Shown here piece by piece: positions 16,380 through 26,129 of a DNA stretch of 35,035 nt (position 1 is the first letter of the stretch; every line of letters starts with the position of its first letter). The position numbers and the translations under genes are program-made. Source of the DNA: Porphyrobacter sp. (GTDB taxonomy: Bacteria; Pseudomonadota; Alphaproteobacteria; Sphingomonadales; Sphingomonadaceae); NCBI GenBank assembly GCA_013911835.1, contig JACESM010000006.1, positions 1 to 35,035 of the forward strand, given 5' to 3'. Under the pieces are notes generated by a model, which did not search any database, was not told where the DNA came from, and saw nothing but the letters and a program-made list of their open reading frames with translations.

Positions 16380-17027
16380 CTATTCGGCCTGCTTCCAGAT
16401 CGCCGCACACGGCCGCTGGTTGTGCGTGGCGACGAAGCGCACAAGGTTGTCGGTGCCTTGCGGTAGCTTCCACCCCACCGTGAAGCCGAAATTGGCGAAG
16501 GCGAAGATCAGCAGGTCGGCAAAGGTGAAGCGGCCGAGCGCGATGTTGTCCTTCTCGCCGAGGTAGCCGTCGAACAGCCGCCACTTCTCGTCCGCGAGTC
16601 CCGAGAGTTCCGCCCCCGCTCCGGTCGAGACGACGCTCATGCGCGGCTCGAACATCGGGCGGCCCGCGCCGGCGCGGAAGCCCATCGTCATCGGCACCAC
16701 CACCTCCTGATCGAACAGGCGCGCCCATTTCCTCACCGTCGCCCGCTCCACCGCGGTCTCGCCGAACAGGTTGGGGGAGGGGTGCAGCTCCTCGAGATAT
16801 TCGCAGATCGGCCAGCTTTCGGTGAGGCAGGTGCCGTCCTCCAGCTCGAGCGTCGGGGTGGTGCCTTGCGGGTTCCTCGCCATGTAGCCCGCGTCCTGCC
16901 GGTTCTGCCCGGTGATGATGTCGTAATGCACGCGGGCGAAATCGCGGCCCTCCTCGAGGCCCTTCTCGATCATGAACATCCGCACCAGGCGGGGGTTGGG
17001 GCCAAGGCTGGAATGGAGCGTGATCAT
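16380..17027 (-). CDS. Glutathione S-transferase family protein
   Basis: MITLHSSLGPNPRLVRMFMIEKG..., GTTPTLELEDGTCLTESWPICEYLEE, C-terminal GST domain. Confidence 0.9.
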   Translation of the reverse strand: MITLHSSLGPNPRLVRMFMIEKGLEEGRDFARVHYDIITGQNRQDAGYMARNPQGTTPTLELEDGTCLTESWPICEYLEELHPSPNLFGETAVERATVRKWARLFDQEVVVPMTMGFRAGAGRPMFEPRMSVVSTGAGAELSGLADEKWRLFDGYLGEKDNIALGRFTFADLLIFAFANFGFTVGWKLPQGTDNLVRFVATHNQRPCAAIWKQAE

Positions 17028-17161
17028 GAGGTTCTCTCTCCCGGAGTGGACGTTCGGGCGTTCTAGGAGGCCGAGCCCCGCGCGTCGCCCTCCTAAATGC
17101 GCTAGGAAAGGGGCGGAAAAGCGGCTTGCGCGCGGCGGCTGTATTGCGCAGATAAGGCACC

Positions 17162-17668
17162 ATGGACCAGACGCCCCTGCCCCAGCCGCCCGGCGATGAT
17201 GACGCGCTGACGAAGCTCCACCCCAACTATTCGCATGTCCTGCGCGTGCAGGCGACGCTGTCGTCGATCCCGTTCCTGGTCGGCGCGCTGGTGCTGGAGA
17301 CCGCCGTCAAGGGCGAGGGCCTGTTCCCGAGCGGCATCATCGCCGGCCCCGTGCTGCTGATCGCGCTGGCGCTGATCATCCGCATTCCCCAGACCCGTTA
17401 CAACGCCCGCGGCTACCAGATCGGCGCCGACCGGCTGCGCGTGGTGCGCGGTCTGATGTTCCGTTCCGACACGGTCGTGCCCTTCGGCCGGGTGCAGCAT
17501 ATCGACGTCGCGCAGGGCCCGCTCGAGCGGTTCTTCGGCATCGCCACGCTGACGCTCCACACCGCGGGCAACCACAATGCCAGCGTCTCCCTGCCGGGCC
17601 TCGGCGAGGCGCTGGCGCGCGAGATGCGCGAGGAGATCCGCGCGCATATCCGCCGCGAGACCATGTGA
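17162..17668 (+). CDS. Bacterial PH domain membrane protein (YdbS-like)
   Basis: LRVVRGLMFRSDTVVPFGRVQHIDVAQGPLERFFGIATLTLHTAG. Confidence 0.85.
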   Translation: MDQTPLPQPPGDDDALTKLHPNYSHVLRVQATLSSIPFLVGALVLETAVKGEGLFPSGIIAGPVLLIALALIIRIPQTRYNARGYQIGADRLRVVRGLMFRSDTVVPFGRVQHIDVAQGPLERFFGIATLTLHTAGNHNASVSLPGLGEALAREMREEIRAHIRRETM

Positions 17669-17678
17669 GGCCCCGGGC

Positions 17679-19232
17679 ATGAGCGACACCCGCCGCACCG
17701 CGCCGCTCGGCGTCGTCATCGGCGCGCTCGGGGCGATCCGCAGCGCGGTGATCCCGGCCATCGCCATCGCCTTTTCCGGCATCGGCGGTGGCGGGCGGTT
17801 CCTCGTCGCGCTGGGCGTTGGCCTCGCGGCGTTCGCGATCGGCGTGGCGACGAGCTATATCGGCTGGCGGCGGCTGACCTACACCATTTCCGAGACCGAC
17901 ATCCGGGTCGAGAGCGGTATCGTCAGCCGCGCCGCGCGCTCGGTGCCATTCGAGCGCATTCAAGATGTGAGCCTCGAAGCCAAGCCGCTGCCGCGCCTGC
18001 TGGGGCTGGTGGCGGTCAAGTTCGAGACCGGGGCGGGCGGGGCGGATGACATGGCGCTCCAGTACCTCACCGCCGCCGAGGGCGAGGCGCTGCGCCAGCT
18101 GGTGCGCGAGCGGCGCGAGGACGAGGCGGCAGCCGAGGGTGCCGCCGCCGCAGACCCCGCCATGCCTGCTCGCACCGTTGACGAGGCAGGCGAGGTGCTG
18201 TTCGCGATGGCACCTGGGCGGCTCCTGACCTTCGGCCTGTTCGAATTCTCGCTCGCGGTCTTCGCGGTGCTCGGCGGCGCGCTGCAATATCTCGACAATG
18301 TCACCGATATCGACGTCTGGTACGGCTGGCTCAAGGAACAGGGCAGCACGGTCGCCACGCTCGGTCGCGAGGCGCAAGTCTTCGGCGCGGTGGCCGGGAT
18401 CATCGGCTTGCTGGTCGTCGGCTCGGTGACCGGGGTGGTGCGCACGGCCTTGCGCGATTGGGGCTTCACCCTGACCCGCTCGGCACGCGGCTTCCGGCGC
18501 CAGCGCGGGCTCTTCACCCGCACCGATGTGGTCATGCCCGCCCACCGCGTGCAGGGGCTGGTGATCGGCACCGGCATGGTGCGCTACCGCTTCGGCTGGC
18601 ATTCGCTGCGCTTCGTCAGCCTCGCGCAGGACGACAAGGAGCAGAGCCACGTCGTCGCGCCCTTCGCGACCATGGAGGAGATCGCGCCGATCGTCGCGGC
18701 ATCCGGCTTCCGCCTGCCGGGCGAGGCCACCCGCTGGCAGCGCGCCAGCACCCGCCACCGCACCGATCTGGCGATCCGCGATGCGGCGATTTTCGCGGCT
18801 GCGGCGATCGCGACCGCTATCCTTGCGCCTCCGGGCCTGTTCCTGATCCCGCTTGGCCTCGCGGTGCTGGCGGTGGGGGCTAACCTCTATGCCTGGGAGT
18901 TCCGCCGCCACGCGATCGACGACAAGCAGGTCTATGCCAGCCACGGCTTCCTCTCGCCCCGGCAGGAAATCGCGACGCGGCTGAAGCTGCATTCGGTCGA
19001 GATCGCGCAGGGGCCGGTCGCGCGCTTCAGAGGCTATGCGACGGTGCACTTGGGGCTCGCCGGGGGCAGCTTCGCGATGCGCGGCGTGCCGATCGAGGAC
19101 GCGCGCGCGCTTCGTGCGCAGGTGATGGAGACGATCACCGCGACCGATTACTCGCGGCTTGATGCCCCGCCTGCTCCTCAGGCCTTGAGCGCGGCCCAGT
19201 CAGGGTTCTCGGAAAACTTCCTCGCCACGTAA
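17679..19232 (+). CDS. Bacterial PH domain membrane protein (YdbT-like)
   Basis: Repeated bPH2-type segments (SRAARSVPFERIQDVSLEAKPLPRLLGLVAVKFETGAG; IATRLKLHSVEIAQGPVARFRGYATVHLGLAGG). Confidence 0.85.
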   Translation: MSDTRRTAPLGVVIGALGAIRSAVIPAIAIAFSGIGGGGRFLVALGVGLAAFAIGVATSYIGWRRLTYTISETDIRVESGIVSRAARSVPFERIQDVSLEAKPLPRLLGLVAVKFETGAGGADDMALQYLTAAEGEALRQLVRERREDEAAAEGAAAADPAMPARTVDEAGEVLFAMAPGRLLTFGLFEFSLAVFAVLGGALQYLDNVTDIDVWYGWLKEQGSTVATLGREAQVFGAVAGIIGLLVVGSVTGVVRTALRDWGFTLTRSARGFRRQRGLFTRTDVVMPAHRVQGLVIGTGMVRYRFGWHSLRFVSLAQDDKEQSHVVAPFATMEEIAPIVAASGFRLPGEATRWQRASTRHRTDLAIRDAAIFAAAAIATAILAPPGLFLIPLGLAVLAVGANLYAWEFRRHAIDDKQVYASHGFLSPRQEIATRLKLHSVEIAQGPVARFRGYATVHLGLAGGSFAMRGVPIEDARALRAQVMETITATDYSRLDAPPAPQALSAAQSGFSENFLAT

Positions 19233-19495
19233 GAGCAATCGGGGCGGATCAGGAAGCCCTGCCGCTCGGCGTCCTCGACCAGCCGATCCACCAGCGCGCC
19301 TGCCACGCCGCGCCCGCCGATGGCGCGCGGGACGATGGTGTGCGCGGCGATGCGGATCTCCTTGCCATCGCGGCTGCCACCCGGCTCCCATTCGAGATAG
19401 CCTTCTTCCGGCGACCCCTCGACCACCGCGACATAGCGGCCGCCCTGGCCTGCGACATGATGGGTTATTGTCGGCTTTGCGCTTTCTTCGTCCAT
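19178..19495 (-). CDS. GNAT-like N-acetyltransferase (COG2388/YjdJ type)
   Basis: IAAHTIVPRAIGGRGVAGALVDRLVEDAERQGFLIRPDCSYVARKFSENPDW. Confidence 0.85.
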   Translation of the reverse strand: MDEESAKPTITHHVAGQGGRYVAVVEGSPEEGYLEWEPGGSRDGKEIRIAAHTIVPRAIGGRGVAGALVDRLVEDAERQGFLIRPDCSYVARKFSENPDWAALKA

Positions 19496-19548
19496 CGGTT
19501 GCTCCTCCGGCTTGCCACGCCCGAATGTAAGGTTAAGGGCGTGCCGAA

Positions 19549-20568
19549 ATGACCCTCGCCAAACCCTTCCTGTCCGACAATGCCGCTGCCGTCCACCCCA
19601 AGCTGTGGGAGGCGATGCGCGCTGCCGACCAGCCGGACAACCCGTACGACGGGGACCGCCTCTCGGCCGAGCTCGACGCCCGCTTCACCGCGCTGTTCGG
19701 GCGCGAATGCGCCGCGCTGTGGGTGGCCACCGGAACTGCGGCGAACTGCCTGGCGCTGGGCACTATGGTCCAGCCCCATGGCGGGGTGGTGTGCCACCGC
19801 GAGGCGCATATCGAGGTCGACGAGGGCGGCGCGCCCGGCTTCTTCCTCCACGGCGCCAAGCTGATGCTGGCAGAAGGTGAGGGCGCGAAGCTGACCCCCG
19901 CCGATATCGCCGCGCTGGTCGACCCGATCCGCAATGATGTTCATCAGGTGCAGCCCCACGCCATTGCGATCACGCAGGCCTCGGAATATGGCCGCGGCTA
20001 CAGCCCCGCCGAGCTGGCGGCGCTAGGCGACTTTGCGAAGGAGCGCCGCCTCGGCCTCCACATGGACGGGGCGCGCTTCGCCAATGCGGCGGCCTTCCTC
20101 GGCGGCTCGGCGGCGGAGGCGGCGCGGGCGGCGAGCGGCCCGGTGGACAGCCTCGCCTTCGGCTTCATCAAAAACGGCGGCATGGGCGCCGAGGCGGTGG
20201 TGCTGTTCGATCCCGAGCGCGCGATGGAAGTGCGCTACCGCCGCAAGCGCGCCGGGCACCTGCAATGCAAGGGGCGCTATCTCGCCGCACAGATCCTCGC
20301 GATGCTGGACGGCGACCTGTGGCACGCCAATGCCGCGCATGCCAATGCCGCCGCGCAGGAAGTGGCCGCAGGCTGCGCCGACCGGCTGCTCCACCCGGTC
20401 GAGGCCAACGAGCTGTTCGTGCGCCTGACTGCGGCGGAGCGTGAGGCGCTTCGCGCGCAGGACTTCGCCTTCTACGACTGGGGCGCCGATAGCGCGCGCT
20501 TCGTCACCGCCTGGAACACCCGTCCCGAGGATGCCGCCGCGCTCGGCAAGGCGATTGCCGCGCTATGA
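19549..20568 (+). CDS. Low-specificity L-threonine aldolase / beta-eliminating lyase
   Basis: FLSDNAAAVHPKLWEAM, ECAALWVATGTAANCLAL, LHMDGARFANAAAFLG, FGFIKNGGMGAEAVV (PLP lysine). Confidence 0.88.
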   Translation: MTLAKPFLSDNAAAVHPKLWEAMRAADQPDNPYDGDRLSAELDARFTALFGRECAALWVATGTAANCLALGTMVQPHGGVVCHREAHIEVDEGGAPGFFLHGAKLMLAEGEGAKLTPADIAALVDPIRNDVHQVQPHAIAITQASEYGRGYSPAELAALGDFAKERRLGLHMDGARFANAAAFLGGSAAEAARAASGPVDSLAFGFIKNGGMGAEAVVLFDPERAMEVRYRRKRAGHLQCKGRYLAAQILAMLDGDLWHANAAHANAAAQEVAAGCADRLLHPVEANELFVRLTAAEREALRAQDFAFYDWGADSARFVTAWNTRPEDAAALGKAIAAL

Positions 20569-21518
20569 CCCTCGCGCCGCCGCCTGCGCCCGCGATGCTG
20601 AGCCCGCGGGTGCTGGTTCCGTTCATGCTGACCGGTACGATCTGGGGCTCGACCTGGTTCGTCATCACCGGACAGATCGCGGGCGTGCCCGCCGCATGGG
20701 GCGTGTTCTACCGCTTCATGCTGGCCACCCCGGCGCTGTTCGCCCTCGCGCTGGCGATGGGCAACCGGCTGAGGCTGTCGCGGACCGAGCACGTTCTCGC
20801 GCTCGGGGTCGGGATCGCGCAGTTCTCGGGCAACTTCCTGTTCGTCTACCATTCCGAGCAGCACATCACCTCCGGCATCGTCGCGGTGATGTTCGCGCTG
20901 CTGATGGTGCCCAACGCGATCTTCGCGCGGGTGTTCATCGGCGAGCGGGTGCAGGGCGGCTTCATCGGCGGGAGCCTGGTCGCCATCGCGGGGGTTTCGC
21001 TGCTGCTGGTGCATGAATGGAACGCGGCCCCGCTCGGCGGCGACGTGGCGCTGGGCATCGTGCTCGCCATCGGCGGGATGCTTGCCGCCTCGATCGCCAA
21101 CGTGGTGCAGGCCAACCCCACCGGGCGCAAGGTGCCGATGGTGAGCCTGCTCGCCTGGGCGATGCTTTACGGCACGATTTTCGATTTCGGCTTTGCCCTG
21201 CTGACCGCCGGCCCGCCGCAGGTGCCGACAGCGTGGCAGTTCTGGGCGGGGACGGCCTATCTCGCGATCATCGGTTCGGTGGTGACCTTCCCGCTGCATT
21301 ACAATCTGGTACGCGAGATCGGCGCGGGGCGGACCGCCTATAACGGTATCGTCACCGTGTGCGTGGCGATGCTGCTCTCGACCCTGTTCGAGGACTTTCG
21401 CTGGGACCTGCTCTCGGCGAGCGGGATGGCGCTGGCGCTGCTCGGCATGGGCCTGGCATTGCGGGCGCGGCGGGTGAAGGCGGTGCAGGTGCAGCAGTCG
21501 GGCGCGCTGCGGCGGTAG
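20565..21518 (+). CDS. EamA/DMT-family transporter
   Basis: MLTGTIWGSTWFVITGQIAGVPAAWGVFYRFMLATPALF; ten-TM-like hydrophobicity; ATGA overlap with the threonine aldolase. Confidence 0.88.
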   Translation: MTLAPPPAPAMLSPRVLVPFMLTGTIWGSTWFVITGQIAGVPAAWGVFYRFMLATPALFALALAMGNRLRLSRTEHVLALGVGIAQFSGNFLFVYHSEQHITSGIVAVMFALLMVPNAIFARVFIGERVQGGFIGGSLVAIAGVSLLLVHEWNAAPLGGDVALGIVLAIGGMLAASIANVVQANPTGRKVPMVSLLAWAMLYGTIFDFGFALLTAGPPQVPTAWQFWAGTAYLAIIGSVVTFPLHYNLVREIGAGRTAYNGIVTVCVAMLLSTLFEDFRWDLLSASGMALALLGMGLALRARRVKAVQVQQSGALRR

Positions 21519-21528
21519 GCCCTGCGTT

Positions 21529-21640
21529 CGTCATCGCGAGCGAAGCTGGCCGTAGGCCTACCAATCCGTCGACTGCGGTCGCCCACAGCGGAACGGGCGT
21601 TCCATGGATTGCCGCGTCGCTTCGCTCCGCGCGATGACGA
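21529..21640. repeat. Palindromic intergenic repeat (CGTCATCGCG...AGCGAAGC inverted arms)
   Basis: Left CGTCATCGCGAGCGAAGC, right GCTTCGCTCCGCGCGATGACG, inner ATGGATTGCCGCGTCGC. Confidence 0.65.
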
Positions 21641-21641
21641 G

Positions 21642-22433
21642 CTAGAGAAGTCCTGCCAACCCTTCCACATAGGTAGGGTACTTTGGCGACCACCCCAGCA
21701 CGCGCCTTGCCTTGCCGTTGGCGACGCGGCGGTTCTCCATGTAGAAGCCGCGCGCCATTTGGGAGAGGTTCGCTTCCTCGAGTGTCTCCATCGGCGGCAG
21801 CGGCAGGCCGAGCAACCGGCAGGCATGTTCGGTGACTTCATTGCCGCTGCACGGGTAGTCGTCGCCGAGGTTGTAGGCCCCGCTCGGCGCATCCCCGACC
21901 AGCGCGGCGACCACCCCGCTGGCGATATCCTCGACATGCACGCGGCTGAAGACCTGCCCCGGCACGTCGATCCGCCGCGCCTTGCCCTCCTTCACCCGGT
22001 CAAGTGCCGAGCGGCCCGGGCCATAGATCCCCGGCAGGCGGAACACCCGTGCGCCCATGGTCAGCCATGCGAGGTCGGCCTCGGCCCGCGCATTGCGACG
22101 GCCTTCCCCACTTTGCGCGATGGTCGGCGTGGTCTCGTCCACCCATGCGCCTGCGCGGTCGCCATAGACGCCGGTGGAGGAGAGGTAGAACAGCGCCTTG
22201 CCTTGCAGAGCCTCGCCATAGGCCTCCAGCACCGGGTCGCCGCCTGCTCGCTCCGGCGGCACCGAGGAGAGGATGTGGCTCGCCGCGCCCAGCGCCGCCA
22301 GCACCGCCTCGCGGTCGGCGAAGGCGAGGTCGCCCGCGCTCCCGGTCGCGCGCACCTGCCAGCCCTGCGCCTGCATGGCGATGGCGATGCGCCCGGCGGT
22401 GTAGCCGAGACCGAAGATCAGCAATTGTCCCAT
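21642..22433 (-). CDS. NAD(P)-dependent epimerase/dehydratase (SDR, YeeZ-like)
   Basis: LLIFGLGYTAGRIA Rossmann motif; YLSSTGVYGDRAGAWVDE; RLPGIYGPGRSALD. Confidence 0.88.
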   Translation of the reverse strand: MGQLLIFGLGYTAGRIAIAMQAQGWQVRATGSAGDLAFADREAVLAALGAASHILSSVPPERAGGDPVLEAYGEALQGKALFYLSSTGVYGDRAGAWVDETTPTIAQSGEGRRNARAEADLAWLTMGARVFRLPGIYGPGRSALDRVKEGKARRIDVPGQVFSRVHVEDIASGVVAALVGDAPSGAYNLGDDYPCSGNEVTEHACRLLGLPLPPMETLEEANLSQMARGFYMENRRVANGKARRVLGWSPKYPTYVEGLAGLL

Positions 22434-22485
22434 AAGAGCAACCTAATGATTGGCCCCGCGCCCAATACAACCTAAATCGGGCCGC

Positions 22486-25146
22486 ATGGACATCGCAACC
22501 ACCCCCACCACCCCTGACGGCAACCCCGAAATCGCGGATGCCGCGCCCACTCCGCACGAGCCGCCGGTGATCCGGCGCGAGGATTATGCGCCCTTCGCGT
22601 GGCGCGTCCCGACGACGCAGCTCGATTTCCGGCTGGGGCTGGAGGCGACCCGCGTCACCGCGACGCTTGCGGTCGAGCGCAACCCCGCCGCCGCGCCGAC
22701 GCACGAGCTGCGCCTCAACGGCGACAGCCTCATCGCGACCAGCGTGATGGTGGACGGCGCGGCTGCCGCGTGGCGGATGGACGGGCCCGACCTCGTCGTC
22801 ACCCTGCCGGGGGACAGGCACATGGTCGAAATCGTCACGCAGATCGATCCCAGCGCCAACACCCAGCTGATGGGCCTCTACGCCTCGAACGGCATGCTTT
22901 GCACCCAGTGCGAATCGGAGGGCTTCCGCCGCATCACCTTCTTCCCCGACCGACCCGACGTGCTTTCGACCTATGCGGTCAGGATGGAGGGCGACAAGGC
23001 CGCCTTCCCAATCCTGCTGTGCAACGGCAACCGCACCGCGGCGGGCGAGAATCCTGACGGCACCCACTGGGCCGAGTGGCACGACCCCTGGCCCAAGCCC
23101 TCCTACCTCTTCGCGCTGGTCGCGGGCGATCTGGTGGCGAATTCGAAACCCTTCACCACCCGCTCGGGCCGCGTGGTCGAATGCAATGTCTGGGTGCGCA
23201 GGGAAGACCTCGAACGCACGGATCACGCGCTCGAAAGCCTGCACCGCTCGATGAAGTGGGACGAGGACACCTTCGGCCGCGAATACGACCTCGATCTCTA
23301 CAACATCGTCGCCGTCTCCGACTTCAACATGGGGGCGATGGAGAACAAGGGGCTCAACGTCTTCAACACCAAATATGTGCTGGCCGACCCCGACACCGCG
23401 ACCGATGCCGATTTCGACGCGGTCGAGGGGGTGATCGCGCACGAATATTTCCACAACTGGTCAGGCAACCGCGTGACCTGCCGCGACTGGTTCCAGCTCA
23501 GCCTCAAGGAAGGCTTCACCGTGCTGCGCGACCAGCTGTTCTCGCAGGACATGCGTGGGCAAGCGGTCAAGCGGATCGAGGATGTGCGCATCCTGCGCGC
23601 CGCGCAGTTCCCCGAGGATGCCGGGCCGCTCGCGCACCCGATCCGGCCCGACAGCTACCGCGAGATCAGCAACTTCTACACAGCCACCGTCTACAACAAG
23701 GGCGCCGAGGTGATCCGCATGATGCGCTCGATGGTGGGCGAGGCGCGGTTCCGGGCCGGATGCGACCTCTATTTCGACCGCCACGACGGGGAGGCGGCGA
23801 CCTGCGAGGATTTCGTCAAGGCGATCGAGGACGGGGCGGGGATCGACCTCACCGCCTTCCGCCGCTGGTATTCACAGGCCGGCACGCCGCGCGTCGCCGT
23901 GTCGCAGGCGATCGCGGGCGACACGCTCAAGCTCACCCTCAAGCAGACCGTCCCGGCCACGCCCGGCCAGCCCGAGAAGCTGCCGATGCCGATCCCGCTC
24001 AAACTCGCGGTGCATGCGCGGTCCGGCGTGCTCGGGGCCGAGCGGCTTGTGGTGCTGGAGGAGGAGCAGCAGAGCTTCGACCTGCCGCTCGCGGGCGGCG
24101 ATCCGGTGGTCTCGATCAACCGCGGCTTCACCGCGCCGGTCGTGATCGAGCGGGCGCTGGCGCGCGAGGATCTGGTGTTCCTTGCGGCGCATGACGATGA
24201 TCCCTTCGCGCGCTCGGAGGCCTTGCAGGAGCTCGCGGTCGGCCATCTCGTCGCTGCGGCGAGCGGCGCGCTCCCGGCCGACGAGCAGGCGGCGGGCGAG
24301 GCGGCGATCATCGGCGCCTTCCGCGCGAGCCTCGCCGACAACGCGCTCGAGGATGCGATGCGCGGCGAATTGCTGGTGCTGCCTTCCGAAACCTACCTGT
24401 TCGAGGCGATGGCGACCGGGGAGCGCAAGGCCGATCCGGGCGCGATCCATGCCGCGCGCGAGGGGCTCAAGGCCGCGATCGGCACCGCGCTCGCGGGCGA
24501 GCTTGCGGCGCTCCATGCGCGGGCCTCGGGCGTTGCGCAGGGCGATCCGGCAGGGCGCGGGGCGCGCAAGGTCAAGACCATCGCGCTTGGCCTGATTGCC
24601 GCCGCCGACCCGGCCACGGCGGCAGAGCTCGCCGCGGCGCAGTTCGATGCGGCGGACAACATGACCGACCGGCAGGGGGCGCTGATGGTGTTGTGCGGGC
24701 TCGACACCCCGCATCGCGAGGACAAGCTCGCCGCCTTCTACGAGCGCTACAGGGACAATGCGCTGGTGGTCGACAAGTGGTTCACGCTGCAGGCCCTGTC
24801 GCTCCACCCCGATGTCATCGCGCATGTCCGGGCCTTGGCCGAACATCCCGACTTCACGCTCAAGAACCCCAACCGCGTGCGCTCGCTGCACATGGCCTTC
24901 GCGGGCAATCCCAAGGCGTTCCACAAGGCGACTGGCGAGGGCTACCGGATGGTCGCCGACGTGATCCTCGCGCTCGATCCGATCAACCCGCAGACCGCCG
25001 CGCGCTTCGTGCCCTCGCTCGGGCGCTGGCGGCGGATCGAAGAGGGCCGCGCGGCGCTGATGAAGGCGGAGCTCGAGCGGATCCTCGCCGCGGGCAATCT
25101 CTCGCGCGACACCTTCGAGCAGGTCAGCCGCTCGCTCGAGGGCTGA
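22486..25146 (+). CDS. pepN: Aminopeptidase N (M1 family)
   Basis: GAMENKGLNVF and HEYFHNWSGNRVTCRDWFQLSLKEGFTV (HEXXH-18-E). Confidence 0.96.
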   Translation: MDIATTPTTPDGNPEIADAAPTPHEPPVIRREDYAPFAWRVPTTQLDFRLGLEATRVTATLAVERNPAAAPTHELRLNGDSLIATSVMVDGAAAAWRMDGPDLVVTLPGDRHMVEIVTQIDPSANTQLMGLYASNGMLCTQCESEGFRRITFFPDRPDVLSTYAVRMEGDKAAFPILLCNGNRTAAGENPDGTHWAEWHDPWPKPSYLFALVAGDLVANSKPFTTRSGRVVECNVWVRREDLERTDHALESLHRSMKWDEDTFGREYDLDLYNIVAVSDFNMGAMENKGLNVFNTKYVLADPDTATDADFDAVEGVIAHEYFHNWSGNRVTCRDWFQLSLKEGFTVLRDQLFSQDMRGQAVKRIEDVRILRAAQFPEDAGPLAHPIRPDSYREISNFYTATVYNKGAEVIRMMRSMVGEARFRAGCDLYFDRHDGEAATCEDFVKAIEDGAGIDLTAFRRWYSQAGTPRVAVSQAIAGDTLKLTLKQTVPATPGQPEKLPMPIPLKLAVHARSGVLGAERLVVLEEEQQSFDLPLAGGDPVVSINRGFTAPVVIERALAREDLVFLAAHDDDPFARSEALQELAVGHLVAAASGALPADEQAAGEAAIIGAFRASLADNALEDAMRGELLVLPSETYLFEAMATGERKADPGAIHAAREGLKAAIGTALAGELAALHARASGVAQGDPAGRGARKVKTIALGLIAAADPATAAELAAAQFDAADNMTDRQGALMVLCGLDTPHREDKLAAFYERYRDNALVVDKWFTLQALSLHPDVIAHVRALAEHPDFTLKNPNRVRSLHMAFAGNPKAFHKATGEGYRMVADVILALDPINPQTAARFVPSLGRWRRIEEGRAALMKAELERILAAGNLSRDTFEQVSRSLEG

Positions 25147-25150
25147 CCGG

Positions 25151-25900
25151 GTGGAGTTCCAGATCGAAACCCACCCGCTGCTCGAAGGCGTGCCGCACGG
25201 CTTCTTCGGCAGCGCGGGCGGCGCGCAGCAGTTCGGCTTCGGCGGGCCCGGCGAGGGCGAGGGCGTCCGCGCGCTGCGGGCGGCGGCGGCCGAGGCGATC
25301 TGCCCCGGCGGCACTCTCGCCGCCCCGCATCAGGTGCATTCGCCCGATGTCGTGACGGTCACCGGGGCGTGGGACGATGGCGCAGAGGGCCGCCCGGTCG
25401 GCGATGCGGTCGTTACCGCCACGCCCGGGATCGTGCTCGGGATCGTCACCGCGGACTGCGGCCCGATCCTCTTCGCCGACCGCGCGGCAGGCGTGGTCGG
25501 CGCAGCCCACGCGGGCTGGCGCGGCGCGGTGAACGGTGTGCTCGAGAACACCATCGCCGCGATGGAGGCGCTGGGGGCCAGGCGCGCCCATATCGCCGCC
25601 GTGCTCGGGCCGACCATCGCGCAGGCGAGCTACGAGGTCGACGCGCCCTTCCGCGACCGCTTCCCGGCCGCCGCCGAGCGCTTCTTCGCCCCCGCGCCCG
25701 AACGCGAGGGTGCGGCGCGCTGGCACTTCGATCTGCCGGGATTCATCGCCGCCCGGCTTGTCGACGCGGATATCGGGAAATTTGCGGATATTGCCCGGGA
25801 TACATTCTCACACGTCGCGCGTTACCACTCCCACAGACGCTCCACGCAGGGCGGCGAGGCGAATTATGGTCGGCAGATCAGCATGATCGCGCTGCCCTGA
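25151..25900 (+). CDS. pgeF: Peptidoglycan editing factor / YfiH-type laccase-domain protein
   Basis: HQVHSPDVV, TADCGPILFAD, GAAHAGWRGAVNGVLENTIAAM; GTG start. Confidence 0.9.
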   Translation: MEFQIETHPLLEGVPHGFFGSAGGAQQFGFGGPGEGEGVRALRAAAAEAICPGGTLAAPHQVHSPDVVTVTGAWDDGAEGRPVGDAVVTATPGIVLGIVTADCGPILFADRAAGVVGAAHAGWRGAVNGVLENTIAAMEALGARRAHIAAVLGPTIAQASYEVDAPFRDRFPAAAERFFAPAPEREGAARWHFDLPGFIAARLVDADIGKFADIARDTFSHVARYHSHRRSTQGGEANYGRQISMIALP

Positions 25901-26081
25901 CCCGGCCTTGCACGGCGGCGAACGCGGCTTGACTAAAACACGGTTGGAATCTCGCAGGATTGCCGTTAATTGCCCCGCCCAAGTTTCAGGCCGGGTTCGC
26001 CGCAAGGGGCACACGGCCATGAAGCAGGGACCAATCGACGGATAGGCTCAGGGGCTTTCGCGCCCCGCAACGCAACACCAC

Positions 26082-26107
26082 GCCGCGCAGGCCCATTCCG
26101 GCGCGGC
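26082..26107. promoter_or_regulatory. Hairpin in the petA 5' leader
   Basis: GCCGCGC (26082-26088) / GCGCGGC (26101-26107); another hairpin GGGGC-N6-GCCCC at 26051-26066. Confidence 0.35.
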
Positions 26108-26129
26108 AAAACGAGCAGGGCAAGACGAA

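Noticed and set aside
16171-17226. 351-aa minus ORF overlapping the GST gene
   Set aside because: Arg/His/Pro-rich shadow of the real GST frame (16380-17027).
17376-19049. 557-aa minus ORF opposite the PH-domain genes, and similar long minus ORFs at 22000-23454, 26744-29239, 29082-30884 and 32773-34608
   Set aside because: Antisense frames of GC-rich coding DNA with Arg/His/Gln-rich composition; the plus-strand products have clear family motifs.
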